Assembly: GCF_003751085.1 (NCBI RefSeq)
Contig: NZ_RJJY01000001.1
Location: forward strand, 2,852,001-2,916,000
DNA from: Micromonospora sp. Llam0
GTDB lineage: Bacteria > Actinomycetota > Actinomycetes > Mycobacteriales > Micromonosporaceae
DNA: 64,000 bases
Direction: 5' to 3'
Shown: one piece after another, positions 36,001-41,889 of the stretch
How positions within the stretch are numbered: position 1 is the stretch's first letter
How the letters are laid out: each line of letters starts with the position of its first letter
Made by a program: the position numbers and the translations under genes
Notes under the pieces: model-generated
What the model saw: only the letters and a program-made list of their open reading frames with translations
Databases searched by the model: none
What the model was told of the DNA's origin: nothing

Positions 36001-36208
36001 CGACCACGGCGCGTCGTTCTTCGCCCTCGGCGGGCATTCGATCAACGCGATGCGCCTGCTCAACCGGGTACGCGAGGCCACCGGAGCGGACTATCCGGCG
36101 TTGGAGTTCTTCCGCGCCCCGACCATCACGGCGATGGTGGGCCGGCTACGCGGGCACGTCACGTCCGCCGACGACGGGCCCACCCGCCGGGTACGGGGCA
36201 CGCTGTGA
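27050..36208 (+). CDS. Hybrid PKS-NRPS: KS-AT-ACP-AMT-LLM-C-A-PCP
   Basis: A 3052-residue assembly-line enzyme. Domains: ketosynthase (about 12-440; Cys189 in QSGCSTA, His325, His365), malonyl-type acyltransferase (577-885; Ser669 in GHSIGEY, AFHS), ACP (969-1041; Ser1000 in GADSLAM), class III aminotransferase (1094-1534; PLP Lys1377 in ATYGKLLGGG), luciferase-like FMN monooxygenase (1595-1941), condensation (1969-2397; His2098-His2099-x3-Asp2103 then Ala, not Gly), adenylation (2421-2921) and PCP (2962-3034; Ser2997 in GGHSINAM). Predicted chemistry: extend an acyl starter by malonate, turn the beta-keto into an amine, hydroxylate the alpha carbon, then condense with an amino acid. This is the microginin-type MicA/McnA order without a fatty-acyl ligase. 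My reading of the A-domain code is D-A-L-M-T-G-V-V-I-K, nearest a known tyrosine code. ATG 27050 overlaps the exporter stop. Confidence 0.93.
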   Translation: MSAPTRGGTDDRRIAIIGMALRLPGADTPQAYWHNIRDGVTSVRRFSPTELTNAGVPEQLRESPDFVAVSGVLDDIDSFDAEFFAMSAQEARTVDPQHRLFLQTCYHALENGGYAATRPGTRVGVFAGVGYHLYPLNTYLRNNLANARWDGDFAPAFQVAVGNYSDFAATRVAYRLGLTGPAVTVQSGCSTALVAVHLAGQALLAGDADLALAGASAVHTPQILGYRHVKGTILSRSGRCRAFDASSDGTVGGNGVAAVLLKRYDRAVADGDTIHAEILGGGVNNDGAAKTSYAAPSAAGQRDAILRALDVAGVSPETIGYLETHGTGTYKGDPIEFDAMTSAYRRHTDRTGYCAIGSAKPAIGHLDACAGMASLIKTVLVLRHATIPPLVGFERPNPALDLAASPFVIPAEARAWPDLPGPRRAGVTALAVGGTNAHLILEAPPPARPAPAATARLGPAHHEAEESGAAQPATAGPVPVPVSAHHPDSLRTLARRMRDHLRADPGLDPADLATTAALGRPHLPYRLVVTGATTAALADALDDYLAAAGRQRPARVATGSVPGAGVAAGGLGGVAPVVLYGGQGASYPGMAAALYRRYPQMRAVLDACESYQLRTGGLSVLTPLLATDAGDDRIWPADVAQPALFAFQAALTRLWRSLGVAPRLVAGHSIGEYAALAAAGALSIEDGLRLTGIRGRLMRQHITPGGMVAVFADRAVVDEVLATDGRLDLAAINAAGQHVVAGPVEALDAGCGVLDRLGLRWHRLAVDRAFHSALLDPILPQLGEAFESVPWAPLDTPLVSSVDGTVLPVGHRPDPAYLVRQTRMPVRFDLVTARIAAETAETSAAAEPAGVPVLELGPQPNLVGLLRSALPGSPVLAAQRRGAELDQVIDSCARLHVHGVDLDWAALLGPDRARRVPLPAYPFQRRVHWTGPPLVRTEPGGSMVDVDTVREAGSAISAGPTAPDLAPVVERVREISARHLGCAPDDIVVDRPFVEMGADSLAMINALREFEGEFGVRLAMRELFEEADTPGKLSRLILSRQAAAPHQAQAPAPAPAVPSVPPSPVPAAAPAAPDVDVHGPRVVVAPDSGQVGAVASDRGRAHLDDLRRRFVAKTRRSKEIAQRHRGVLADSRAVVGFRSATKEMLYPIAGHRAKGAWLEDVDGNRYVDITMGFGVLLFGHEPDFVADAVREHLSRGVQLGPRSVDTGEAARLLSELTGMPRVAFANSGTEANSAAIRLARAATGRDKIVMFHGSYHGHADNVLGRSVGTGADRTTVPVSTGIPASAVADLVVLDYGVPESLRVIEALGEQLAAVVVEPVQSRHPSLQPAEFLRRLRDITRRYGIVLLFDEMLTGFRPHPRGAQGLFNVTPDLATYGKLLGGGFPIGAIAGRADIMDGVDGGFWRYGDDSRPQRETTFFGGTYIQHPVSMAAARAVLTRLTEHSPRLQQELNARTDRLVGTLNDFFAEEEYPLRLNHVGSQFRFEHRADLELFYHHLLLKGVYVWEWRNFFLSTAHTDDDVDLVIDAVRASLREMRAGGLLPRPAGTAVPTARPNGTARTEPTVRTEPAVRAEPAASAAAAGSLEPASGPGRPAPDFSVYFFGDYPPGSGAADPYELIVDTARFADRHGFHALWIPERHFHSFGGVFPNPVVLAAALARETSRIRLHAGSVVLPLHDPIRVAEDWSMVDRLSGGRVGIGCAPGWHAGDFVLAPEHFGTHRDVMYRHLDQVRRLWRGEAVERRSGTGEPVEIRTLPRPVQAMPPMFVAVVGNPESYQRAAEHDLGIVTNLMSQSVEQLADNIRRYRKTRAAHGLDPHGGRVVVLVHTYLGADSARARAEAFAPLKAYLRSSLSLFGQLTNSLGFQVDLDTADADDLDYVFQRAYHRYCEARALIGSPDDGARLIDALTAAGVDEVAALVDFGASPDQVRAGLPQLDRLRASYQAPADTPAGRQAATGSPVAVRDAGPDRTGPASRGQARMWFLERLHPGQGTYNEAVTVRLDGPLDVSALRAALDRLVVRHAALRTVFRERDGEPVQVILGRGTAELTVEEHAGRAESDTVRQVLAEESRRGFDLAQGPLLVTRLLRWSPERHVLVLSLHHIVVDAASVRVLAGDLSALYRAALDGRPADLPELPVDCLDLARREADAGSGSPGEPAGLAYWRGRLAGELPVLDLPTDRPRPTVRGGTGASVRRRLDPQLSGLLSRLSGAHRATLFMTVLAGYAATLRRFTRSDQLVVGTPVSVRPSGAEAVVGFFLNTVALRLDLSGDPTFAHLLKQVRDTALDAYDHADVPFDAVVGAVSPDRDTSRTPVFQTIVEFDNGGDPLPLDLPGVTARTLAHRSERAVTDLALYVTNHADGIDCRLEYGTDLFAADSAERLLSYLVAILAAAVDQPDTPISALVGVLDADRETLARWGVGRQRDLPPGGVPDAVLQWAHRTPQAVAVIGGGTVLTYRQLDEQATALTQRLARHGIAAGDIVALWLPRSPQFVVAALAVLRAGAAYLPLDPSLDGRQVRFMVSDSAARVVLATGGDTAPDLPDGVRLLHVDESGDGDPVGGYGDDPSRAADVPDPACYVMYTSGSTGRPKGVVITHRSVLNLCQWYRDELELTAADRGAVVCGQSFDASVLEIWPPLQVGASLTIADDAVRLDSMALARWMRTAGVSVAMLPTPLGEGLLSLPVAAQPRLRHLTVGGQQLRVRPQPGVPYVVRNVYGPTETTVIATSEVVASASAGSDGPIPIGRPLDNVRVEIRDEWGNLAPVGAVGELFIGGAGVGRGYLNRPELTAQRFVDDPAGGAGSRRYRTGDLVRWTADGVLVFLGRTDDQVKIRGNRVEPGEASAVLRGLDLVADGIVVARRDRRDEPYLAGYAVPAPGVASDGLADRVVAAMARELPDVLIPRVWAVLPALPQTGNNKVDHAGLPEPTIRTGVPAPSVARPVPRPPTPQPAAHPPTPQATAPRDGGTGDALTGTVRALWAAELDLDPERIDHGASFFALGGHSINAMRLLNRVREATGADYPALEFFRAPTITAMVGRLRGHVTSADDGPTRRVRGTL

Positions 36209-37692
36209 CCTTCGACGAGCTGCTGGAGTACGTCGCCGTGCACGACGTGCGGCTCACCGGCACCGGCGACGCCCTGCACTACGACGCCCCGGCCGCCGCG
36301 ATGGGTCCGCAGCTGGTCACGGCGCTGCGGTCGTACAAGGGCGAACTGTTGCGGTGGCTGGCCGCACCGGCTGATCAGCGGGAGGTGACCCGGGCGCCGC
36401 TGTCGGCCCAGCAGGAGAGGGTGATGGAGGTCGCCGGGCGTAGCACGCACCCGGCCAGCTGGAACGTCGGGTTGCGGCTGGAACTGGTCGGCGCCCTCGA
36501 CGTCGCCGCGCTCGACGCCGCGCTCGACGGCCTCGTCGCCCGGCACCATGCGTTGCGCGCCCGGCTGATCCGCGACGGTGGCACCTGGACCCAGCGGATC
36601 CTCGCCCACCGGTCGGTCCCGCTGCCCGTCGACGAGCTGGCCGCGCTGGCGCCGGACGCGGCGCGGCGGCGGGCCGAGACCCTCTGCCGGGAGGTGGTGT
36701 CGCCGGTGTTCGCGCTGGCGGACGAGGCACCGGTGCGGTTCACGCTGATCCGGCTGTCGCCCGACGAGTCCTGGCTGGTGCTGGTCCTGCATCACGTCGC
36801 CTGCGACGGTCGGGCGGTCACCGTACTGCTGCGCGAGCTGGCGGACGGGTACCGCACCGCCCGGGACGCAGGTGCGCCGGACTTCGGTCCACCCGCCGCC
36901 CAGTGCACCGACTACGCACGCTGGCAGCAGGGCCAGTGGGACGAGCCGACCCGCCGCCGGCGGCTGGCCTACTGGGCGGAGCACCTGGGCGACGGGCCGC
37001 TGGCGCTGGATCTGCCGTTCGACCGCCCCGTACCGCAGCAGCCGAGTGGGCAGGCCGCCACCTGTCGGTTCGAGATCCCGGGACAGGTTCGGCTCGCCGT
37101 CGAGGTGCTCGCCCGCGAGCTGGGCGCCACGGTGACCGCGGTCGCCGCTGCGGCGTTGGCACTGCTGCTCGCCCGGCTCAGCGGACAACCCGACGTGGCC
37201 CTGTCGATGCCGTACGCCAACCGGTCACCCCGGGCGTACGAGGACACCGTCACCGTGCTGGCGACGGCGTTGCCGGTACGGATCCGTACGGCCGCCGCCG
37301 CGACGTTCGCCCACCTGGTCTGCCAGGCCGCCGACGGCCTGTTCGCCGGCATCGACAATCTGCTGCCCACGGCCTGGATCTACCAGCAGCTGCCCGCGCC
37401 GGACAAGGGCGCAGTGCCGTCCGGGATGACAGTGAGCTTCGCCTTTCAGAGTACGTTCGACACCCGGATCGAGCTGCCGGAGTTGGCGGTCCGGGTGCAC
37501 GAGGTGCCGACCGGGGTCGGGCGGGCGGCGCTGCTGATCGTCCTGATGCCGGGCCCGGACGGGATAGACGGCTATCTGGAGTACCCGGTGGACCGACTCG
37601 ACGACGACACCGTCCGCCGCTGGATGACGAGGTACGTCGACCTGCTCGCCTCGGCGTGTGCCGGCCCGAACCGCCTACTTGCCGACCTCTGA
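36205..37692 (+). CDS. Free-standing NRPS condensation domain with TubC docking domain
   Basis: A 495-residue NRPS protein. Residues 1-53 match a TubC-type N-terminal docking domain (FDELLEYVAVHDVRLTGTGDAL to YKGELLRWL), which would dock on the C-terminus of the preceding megasynthase. Residues 62-490 form a condensation domain with intact HHVACDG and the latch region MPYANRSPRAYEDTVT. No adenylation, carrier or thioesterase domain follows. It overlaps the PKS-NRPS stop by 4 nt (GTGA). A terminal C domain could release the chain by joining it to a free amine, for example an amino sugar or amino acid, instead of hydrolysing it; that role is inferred. Confidence 0.9.
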   Translation: MTFDELLEYVAVHDVRLTGTGDALHYDAPAAAMGPQLVTALRSYKGELLRWLAAPADQREVTRAPLSAQQERVMEVAGRSTHPASWNVGLRLELVGALDVAALDAALDGLVARHHALRARLIRDGGTWTQRILAHRSVPLPVDELAALAPDAARRRAETLCREVVSPVFALADEAPVRFTLIRLSPDESWLVLVLHHVACDGRAVTVLLRELADGYRTARDAGAPDFGPPAAQCTDYARWQQGQWDEPTRRRRLAYWAEHLGDGPLALDLPFDRPVPQQPSGQAATCRFEIPGQVRLAVEVLARELGATVTAVAAAALALLLARLSGQPDVALSMPYANRSPRAYEDTVTVLATALPVRIRTAAAATFAHLVCQAADGLFAGIDNLLPTAWIYQQLPAPDKGAVPSGMTVSFAFQSTFDTRIELPELAVRVHEVPTGVGRAALLIVLMPGPDGIDGYLEYPVDRLDDDTVRRWMTRYVDLLASACAGPNRLLADL

Positions 37693-37731
37693 CCGCCGGA
37701 GTCGTCCACCAAGCCGCCGGAGTCGTCCGCC
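37693..37731 (+). repeat. 21-bp-period direct repeat after the C-domain stop codon
   Basis: CCGCCGGAGTCGTCCACC (37693-37710) and CCGCCGGAGTCGTCCGCC (37714-37731) follow directly after the TGA at 37690-37692. The period is 21 bp, and read in the same frame as the C-domain gene it gives a Pro/Glu/Ser-rich linker-like peptide (PPESSTKPPESSAEG). The high third-position GC of this stretch ends near 37755. Confidence 0.6.
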
Positions 37732-37777
37732 GAGGGCCGCGACGAAGGGTCCGCACTGAACGATCGTGTTCGATTCC

Positions 37778-37805
37778 TTGACACTCCGGATGCGCTCGCT
37801 AACAC
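37778..37805 (+). promoter_or_regulatory. Candidate promoter for the GH5 gene
   Basis: A consensus -35 TTGACA (37778-37783) and a TAACAC -10-like hexamer (37800-37805) are separated by 16 nt, about 170 nt upstream of the GH5 start codon. A perfect TTGACA is rare in DNA this GC-rich, but nothing else confirms it. Confidence 0.35.
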
Positions 37806-37973
37806 TTGGCCGAAACACGAACGTAACGCACCGAACACGTGGCTTCCTGCCGGCTCCGACGCGCCTGATCTGCCCCGTGTGGTGTTAACGCACACATCGC
37901 CAGTTTGACCGGAGAGACAGCGGTGCCGGCGGTAGCCGTCCGGCCCGATGTCCGTACCCAGGGAGGCCAGATC

Positions 37974-39458
37974 TTGTCAGGATCATCGTCGAACACCCGG
38001 TCGTTGCGTCGACTGTCGATCACCCTGGTGGCCGTGGTGACGGCGATGGTCGGCACCGTCGTCACCACGTCGTCGCCAGCCACCGCCGCCACCAGCCAGT
38101 TCCGCGGCATGAACTGGGCGGTGCTGGGTGACAACTTCAGCACCGGTCCGCTCGTCGTGCACGGGCTCAGCTCATCCGACAGCAACGCGACGGTGCGGGC
38201 GAAGGCCAACGCGCTCTACGACGACATGGCTGCCGCCATGGGCGTCAACACCGTCCGGCTGCCCATCAACACCCACACGGTCGGGACGGCGTGGTGGGAG
38301 GCCTACCGAGGCGCCATCGACGCCGCCACCGAACGCGGGTTCAAGGTCATCCTCGCCTACTGGGAGGACGGCGCCGCCTCCGGCGGAAGGATCACGAACC
38401 TGGCCGCGTGGAACGCGATGTGGTCCACGGTGACCCACACGTACGGCGCGAACCCCAACGTCTACTTCGAGCCGATGAACGAGCCGCACGGCTACAGCTC
38501 GACACAGTGGCGCGACGTCGCGGCCAACTGGCTCAGCTACCACTACTCGGCGGTACCCAGCCAGGTGCTCATCGGCGGCACCGGCCTCAGCCAGGACCTG
38601 CGGGACGTCTGCAACGACAGCCGATTCAGCGCGACGCTGTTCTCCTTCCACCACTACGCCTTCTTCTACGGCGAGATGACCTACGACGCCTTCCGCAGCC
38701 ACATCCAGACCCGCCTCGGCAACTGCGCCTCCCGGGCGGTCGCCACCGAGTTCGGCGCGCCCATGAACGACGGCCGCAACTACGCCGACCCGAACAGCAC
38801 CGACAACTTCGTCCGCCACATCCGCGCCATGGCCCAGGTCATGCGCGACAACCAGATGGGCGGCACCTACTGGCCGGCCCTCGGCGGAAAGACCGGCAGC
38901 ATCGGGTACGACTGGTACTCGATGTTCGCGCTCAGCGGCAGCGGCACCGCCCTGAACCTGACCGTCCGCAACCCGTCCGGCGCCGACCGGATCCGCTACG
39001 GGTGGGGCGACACCATCAGCACGCCTCCGCCGCCGACGGACCCGTTCTACCGGGTCGATGCCCGCCACAGCGGCAAGGCCATGGACGTCCAGCAGCCGAA
39101 CACCGACAACGGTGCGCGGGTCGGCCAGTACGCGTACAACGGCAACCCGTGGCAGCAGTGGCAGTTCCAGGATGCCGGCAGCGGCTACTGGCGCATCATC
39201 AGCCGGCACAGCGGAAAGTGCCTCGACGTGGTGAGCGCCTCCACCGCCGACGGTGCCGAGCTCATCCAGTACACCTGTGGCACCGGCACCAACCAGCAGT
39301 TCCAGATGGTCACCAACGGCAGCTACTTCCAGCTGCGGGCGCGGCACAGCGGCAAGTGTGTGGACGTGCCGGCCGCGTCGACCGCAGACGGCGTCGTCCT
39401 CAAGCAGTGGTCGTGCCACACCGGCACCAACCAGCAGTGGTCGCGCACGCCCGTCTGA
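37974..39458 (+). CDS. Secreted GH5-type glycoside hydrolase with ricin B carbohydrate-binding module
   Basis: An exported beta-glycanase-like enzyme of about 494 residues. A signal peptide (SLRRLSITLVAVVTAMVGTVVTT, cleavage near SPATAA) precedes a GH5-like (beta/alpha)8 domain (about 45-340). The probable acid/base is in VYFEPMNEPHGYS and the probable nucleophile in AVATEFGAPMND. A Pro/Thr linker (TPPPPTDP) leads to a ricin-type beta-trefoil (about 358-494) with three repeats bearing HSGK-DV and QQW motifs. TTG 37974 follows GGGAGG (37961-37966) and gives a normal signal peptide; upstream GTG and TTG alternatives would make it unusually long. The substrate is probably a beta-glucan or mannan. 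Confidence 0.87.
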   Translation: MSGSSSNTRSLRRLSITLVAVVTAMVGTVVTTSSPATAATSQFRGMNWAVLGDNFSTGPLVVHGLSSSDSNATVRAKANALYDDMAAAMGVNTVRLPINTHTVGTAWWEAYRGAIDAATERGFKVILAYWEDGAASGGRITNLAAWNAMWSTVTHTYGANPNVYFEPMNEPHGYSSTQWRDVAANWLSYHYSAVPSQVLIGGTGLSQDLRDVCNDSRFSATLFSFHHYAFFYGEMTYDAFRSHIQTRLGNCASRAVATEFGAPMNDGRNYADPNSTDNFVRHIRAMAQVMRDNQMGGTYWPALGGKTGSIGYDWYSMFALSGSGTALNLTVRNPSGADRIRYGWGDTISTPPPPTDPFYRVDARHSGKAMDVQQPNTDNGARVGQYAYNGNPWQQWQFQDAGSGYWRIISRHSGKCLDVVSASTADGAELIQYTCGTGTNQQFQMVTNGSYFQLRARHSGKCVDVPAASTADGVVLKQWSCHTGTNQQWSRTPV

Positions 39459-39478
39459 CGGTCGCTAACCTGCTGGTC

Positions 39479-40258
39479 ATGCGGACATCCGGCGACCGGC
39501 TCGACCTGGCCGTCGACCCGGCCAGGTCGACCGGGCGCATGCTGCTCGCCGACGGCGTCGAGCAGTCGTACGTGGATGTCGCCGATCCCACGTACCTGCG
39601 CTTCGAGTACGTCCGCCGGATGGCCGCCGTGACCGATCTCGCCGCGCCGGGCGGTGCCCCGCTGGACGTGCTGCACCTCGGCGGCGGTGCGCTGACACTG
39701 CCACGCTACGTCGCCGCCACCCGGCCCGGCTCGGTGCAGACCGTCGTCGAGCGGGATCCCGAAGTGGTCGCGCTGGTGGCGCGGGAGCTGCCGCCCCGGC
39801 CGGCCGACGTCGAGGTCATGGTCGCCGACGCGCGGAAGGCGGTCACCGCCGCGCCCGCCGACGCGTACGACCTGGTGCTCGCCGACATCTACCAGGCGGC
39901 CCGGATGCCGCCGCATGTCACCACCGTCGGGTTCGCCGCCGAGGTGGCCCGGGTGCTGCGACCGGACGGCATCTACCTGGTCAACGTCACCGACCTGCCG
40001 CCGCTGGCCGGCACCCGGATGCAGGTGGCCACCCTGCGGGAAGTCTTCGCCGACGTCTGCGCCGTCGCCGACCGGCGGATGCTGCGCGGCCGGCGGTACG
40101 GCAACGTGGTGCTCACCGCGACGCGGCAACCGGACCGCCTGCCGGTGCCGCGCCTGGCGGTACGGGCACTACGGGACCCGGTAGCCGGCGGGGTGCTGCA
40201 CGGGCCGGCGCTGGACAGGTTCGTCGCCGGCGCCCGGCCCCGCACCGACGAAGCGTAG
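39479..40258 (+). CDS. Spermidine-synthase-like methyltransferase-fold protein
   Basis: A 259-residue Rossmann-fold protein resembling polyamine aminopropyltransferases. It has the nucleotide-binding LDVLHLGGGALTLPRYVAA, the acidic QTVVERDPEVVALV, VEVMVADARKAV and DLVLADIYQ. It lacks the membrane segments of long spermidine synthases. In actinomycetes such proteins are often annotated as fused or orphan spermidine synthases with unproven activity. It starts 20 nt after the GH5 gene stop on the same strand, but a functional link is not evident. Confidence 0.8.
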   Translation: MRTSGDRLDLAVDPARSTGRMLLADGVEQSYVDVADPTYLRFEYVRRMAAVTDLAAPGGAPLDVLHLGGGALTLPRYVAATRPGSVQTVVERDPEVVALVARELPPRPADVEVMVADARKAVTAAPADAYDLVLADIYQAARMPPHVTTVGFAAEVARVLRPDGIYLVNVTDLPPLAGTRMQVATLREVFADVCAVADRRMLRGRRYGNVVLTATRQPDRLPVPRLAVRALRDPVAGGVLHGPALDRFVAGARPRTDEA

Positions 40259-40286
40259 CGGTCAGCTCCGCCGGCGGCGGGCGTTG

Positions 40287-40907
40287 CTAGGACAGCAGCG
40301 AGTCGCCGTACTTCGACACCACGACCAGGACCAGCGCGAGAATCCAGATCGTCACCGCCATGACGTCCAGGTCGGCGTCGATGAACTGCCGGGCCGACCG
40401 TTGCGCGCGCGGTGGCAGGTAGAGGTTGCCGTCGCGGACGTTGACGTGGGTCAGGGTGACGAACACCAGGGTGGTGGACACGGTCACCAGCAGGCACCAC
40501 GGACAGAGCGCGCCGATGACGAACATGGACTGGTAGAACAGCCAGTACGCGAAGATCACGCCCAGGGTGTAGACGACCTGCGCCGTGAACATGAACCAGC
40601 GCGGGAACCGGACGCCGCCCAGGGCAGCCACCGAAATGGTGATCACCACCGGTTCCGCGACCAGCCCGAGGAAGGCGTTCGGGAAGCCGAACAGCTGTGC
40701 CTGCCACGAGCCGCCCACCGTGCCGCAGCTGATCACCGCGTTGATGTTGCACGAGAGCCGCGCGGCGGGATCGGCGGCCAGGCGCACCGCGTCGACCGAC
40801 AGCACGAACGAGGCGAGCAGGCTCAGGCACGCCGAGAACAGCATCGTGCCGTAGATCCAGCCGGTCGAGTGGCGTACCGCGCGCAGCCGGGTCAGCGTCA
40901 CGGTCAC
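40287..40907 (-). CDS. Vitamin K epoxide reductase (VKOR) family protein
   Basis: A 206-residue inner-membrane thiol oxidase of the VKOR family. It shows the loop cysteines (RLSCNINAVISCGTVGGSW), the active-site CPWC in VIGALCPWCLLV and at least four to five membrane helices. It would pass electrons from a periplasmic DsbA-type protein to menaquinone. GTG 40905-40907 overlaps the stop of the DsbA-like gene by 4 nt, so the two form a coupled disulfide-forming pair. Confidence 0.9.
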   Translation of the reverse strand: MTVTLTRLRAVRHSTGWIYGTMLFSACLSLLASFVLSVDAVRLAADPAARLSCNINAVISCGTVGGSWQAQLFGFPNAFLGLVAEPVVITISVAALGGVRFPRWFMFTAQVVYTLGVIFAYWLFYQSMFVIGALCPWCLLVTVSTTLVFVTLTHVNVRDGNLYLPPRAQRSARQFIDADLDVMAVTIWILALVLVVVSKYGDSLLS

Positions 40908-41674
40908 TGCGGCCCCGTCGCTGCCGCGGTGAGGGCCCGGGTCAGCGGACCGACGGTGTACAGGTCGCCGTCGAACTTCGTGCCGTCGATACGCACGGTC
41001 GGGGTGCCGGAGATGCCGGCGGCGAACGCCTGCTCGGTGGCCTCGGCGACCCACCGGACGAACCGTCGGTCGTCGAAGGTGTCGACGACCGACGCGGGCA
41101 CGCCGACGGCGCGGGCCAGCTCGGCGATCTCGTTGTCGGAGAGTCCGCTGGTGCCCTCGGCCGGCTGCTGCTCGAACAACGCCTGGTGGAACGCGAGCAA
41201 CTGGTCCGGCGCGCGGTCCGCGACGGTCGCCACCGCGTTCGCGGCCCGGGTGGGATACTCACCGCCCGCCGACGCCTCGTCCAGGAACGACAGCGGGTGC
41301 AGCTCCAGACGGACGGCGCCCTGTCGGACCAGCCTGGCGACCTCTCCGCCGTTGGTGCGTTCAAAGCGCCCGCAGAACGGGCACATGTAGTCCAGGAAGA
41401 CCTCGACCGTCACCTCGGCCGCCGGATCTCCGACGGCCAACGCGCCCGCCTCGGTGGCCGGGGCCGGACGACGCAGCACCTGTGCAGCCGCCGCGTCGCC
41501 GCCCCGGTCCTGTCCCGCCGCGTCGACCAGGGTCACCGCGATCGCCACTATCAGAGCGGCGATCACCACGCCGCCACCCGCGTACGCCCATCGACGTCGA
41601 CGTCCACGCCGCTCGGCGATCACGGCCCGCGCCTCGCGCAGCGCGCGAGCCTTGTCCCGGCTCTGCTTACCCAC
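40904..41674 (-). CDS. DsbA-like thioredoxin-fold protein, membrane-anchored
   Basis: A 256-residue extracytoplasmic thiol-disulfide oxidoreductase. After a cytoplasmic Arg/Lys-rich start (GKQSRDKARALREAR) one membrane helix anchors it (YAGGGVVIAALIVAIAVTLV), and a thioredoxin_4 domain follows with CPFC in FLDYMCPFCGRFE and the cis-Pro region GISGTPTVRIDG. GTG 41674 was chosen for the upstream AGGAGCAGGA; the frame is open for 18 more codons. Its partner is the VKOR protein encoded immediately downstream. Confidence 0.9.
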   Translation of the reverse strand: MGKQSRDKARALREARAVIAERRGRRRRWAYAGGGVVIAALIVAIAVTLVDAAGQDRGGDAAAAQVLRRPAPATEAGALAVGDPAAEVTVEVFLDYMCPFCGRFERTNGGEVARLVRQGAVRLELHPLSFLDEASAGGEYPTRAANAVATVADRAPDQLLAFHQALFEQQPAEGTSGLSDNEIAELARAVGVPASVVDTFDDRRFVRWVAEATEQAFAAGISGTPTVRIDGTKFDGDLYTVGPLTRALTAAATGPQ

Positions 41675-41889
41675 TGTCCTGCTCCTGCGGTCGCAACGGA
41701 CGGCGGAGCAGCGGTTCGCGGCCGACACCGCCGTACTGGTCGATGTCAGTCACTCTCCCCCCCGCAGGCGCTGGCCGACGCTGGCGAAGGTCACCTTCGA
41801 ACCGGGCCATTGGTCCTACGACCGGGCTCGGTGTCGGTCAGGACCAAAGTCTCTGGTCCACGCGCGCCGCGGTACCGCAGAGTGATCGG

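Noticed and set aside
37693..37919. The 76-codon open frame after the C-domain TGA as a separate gene
   Set aside because: Only the first 20 or so codons look coding; the rest has random third-position composition and overlaps a likely promoter. It is kept only as a finding about a possible lost domain.
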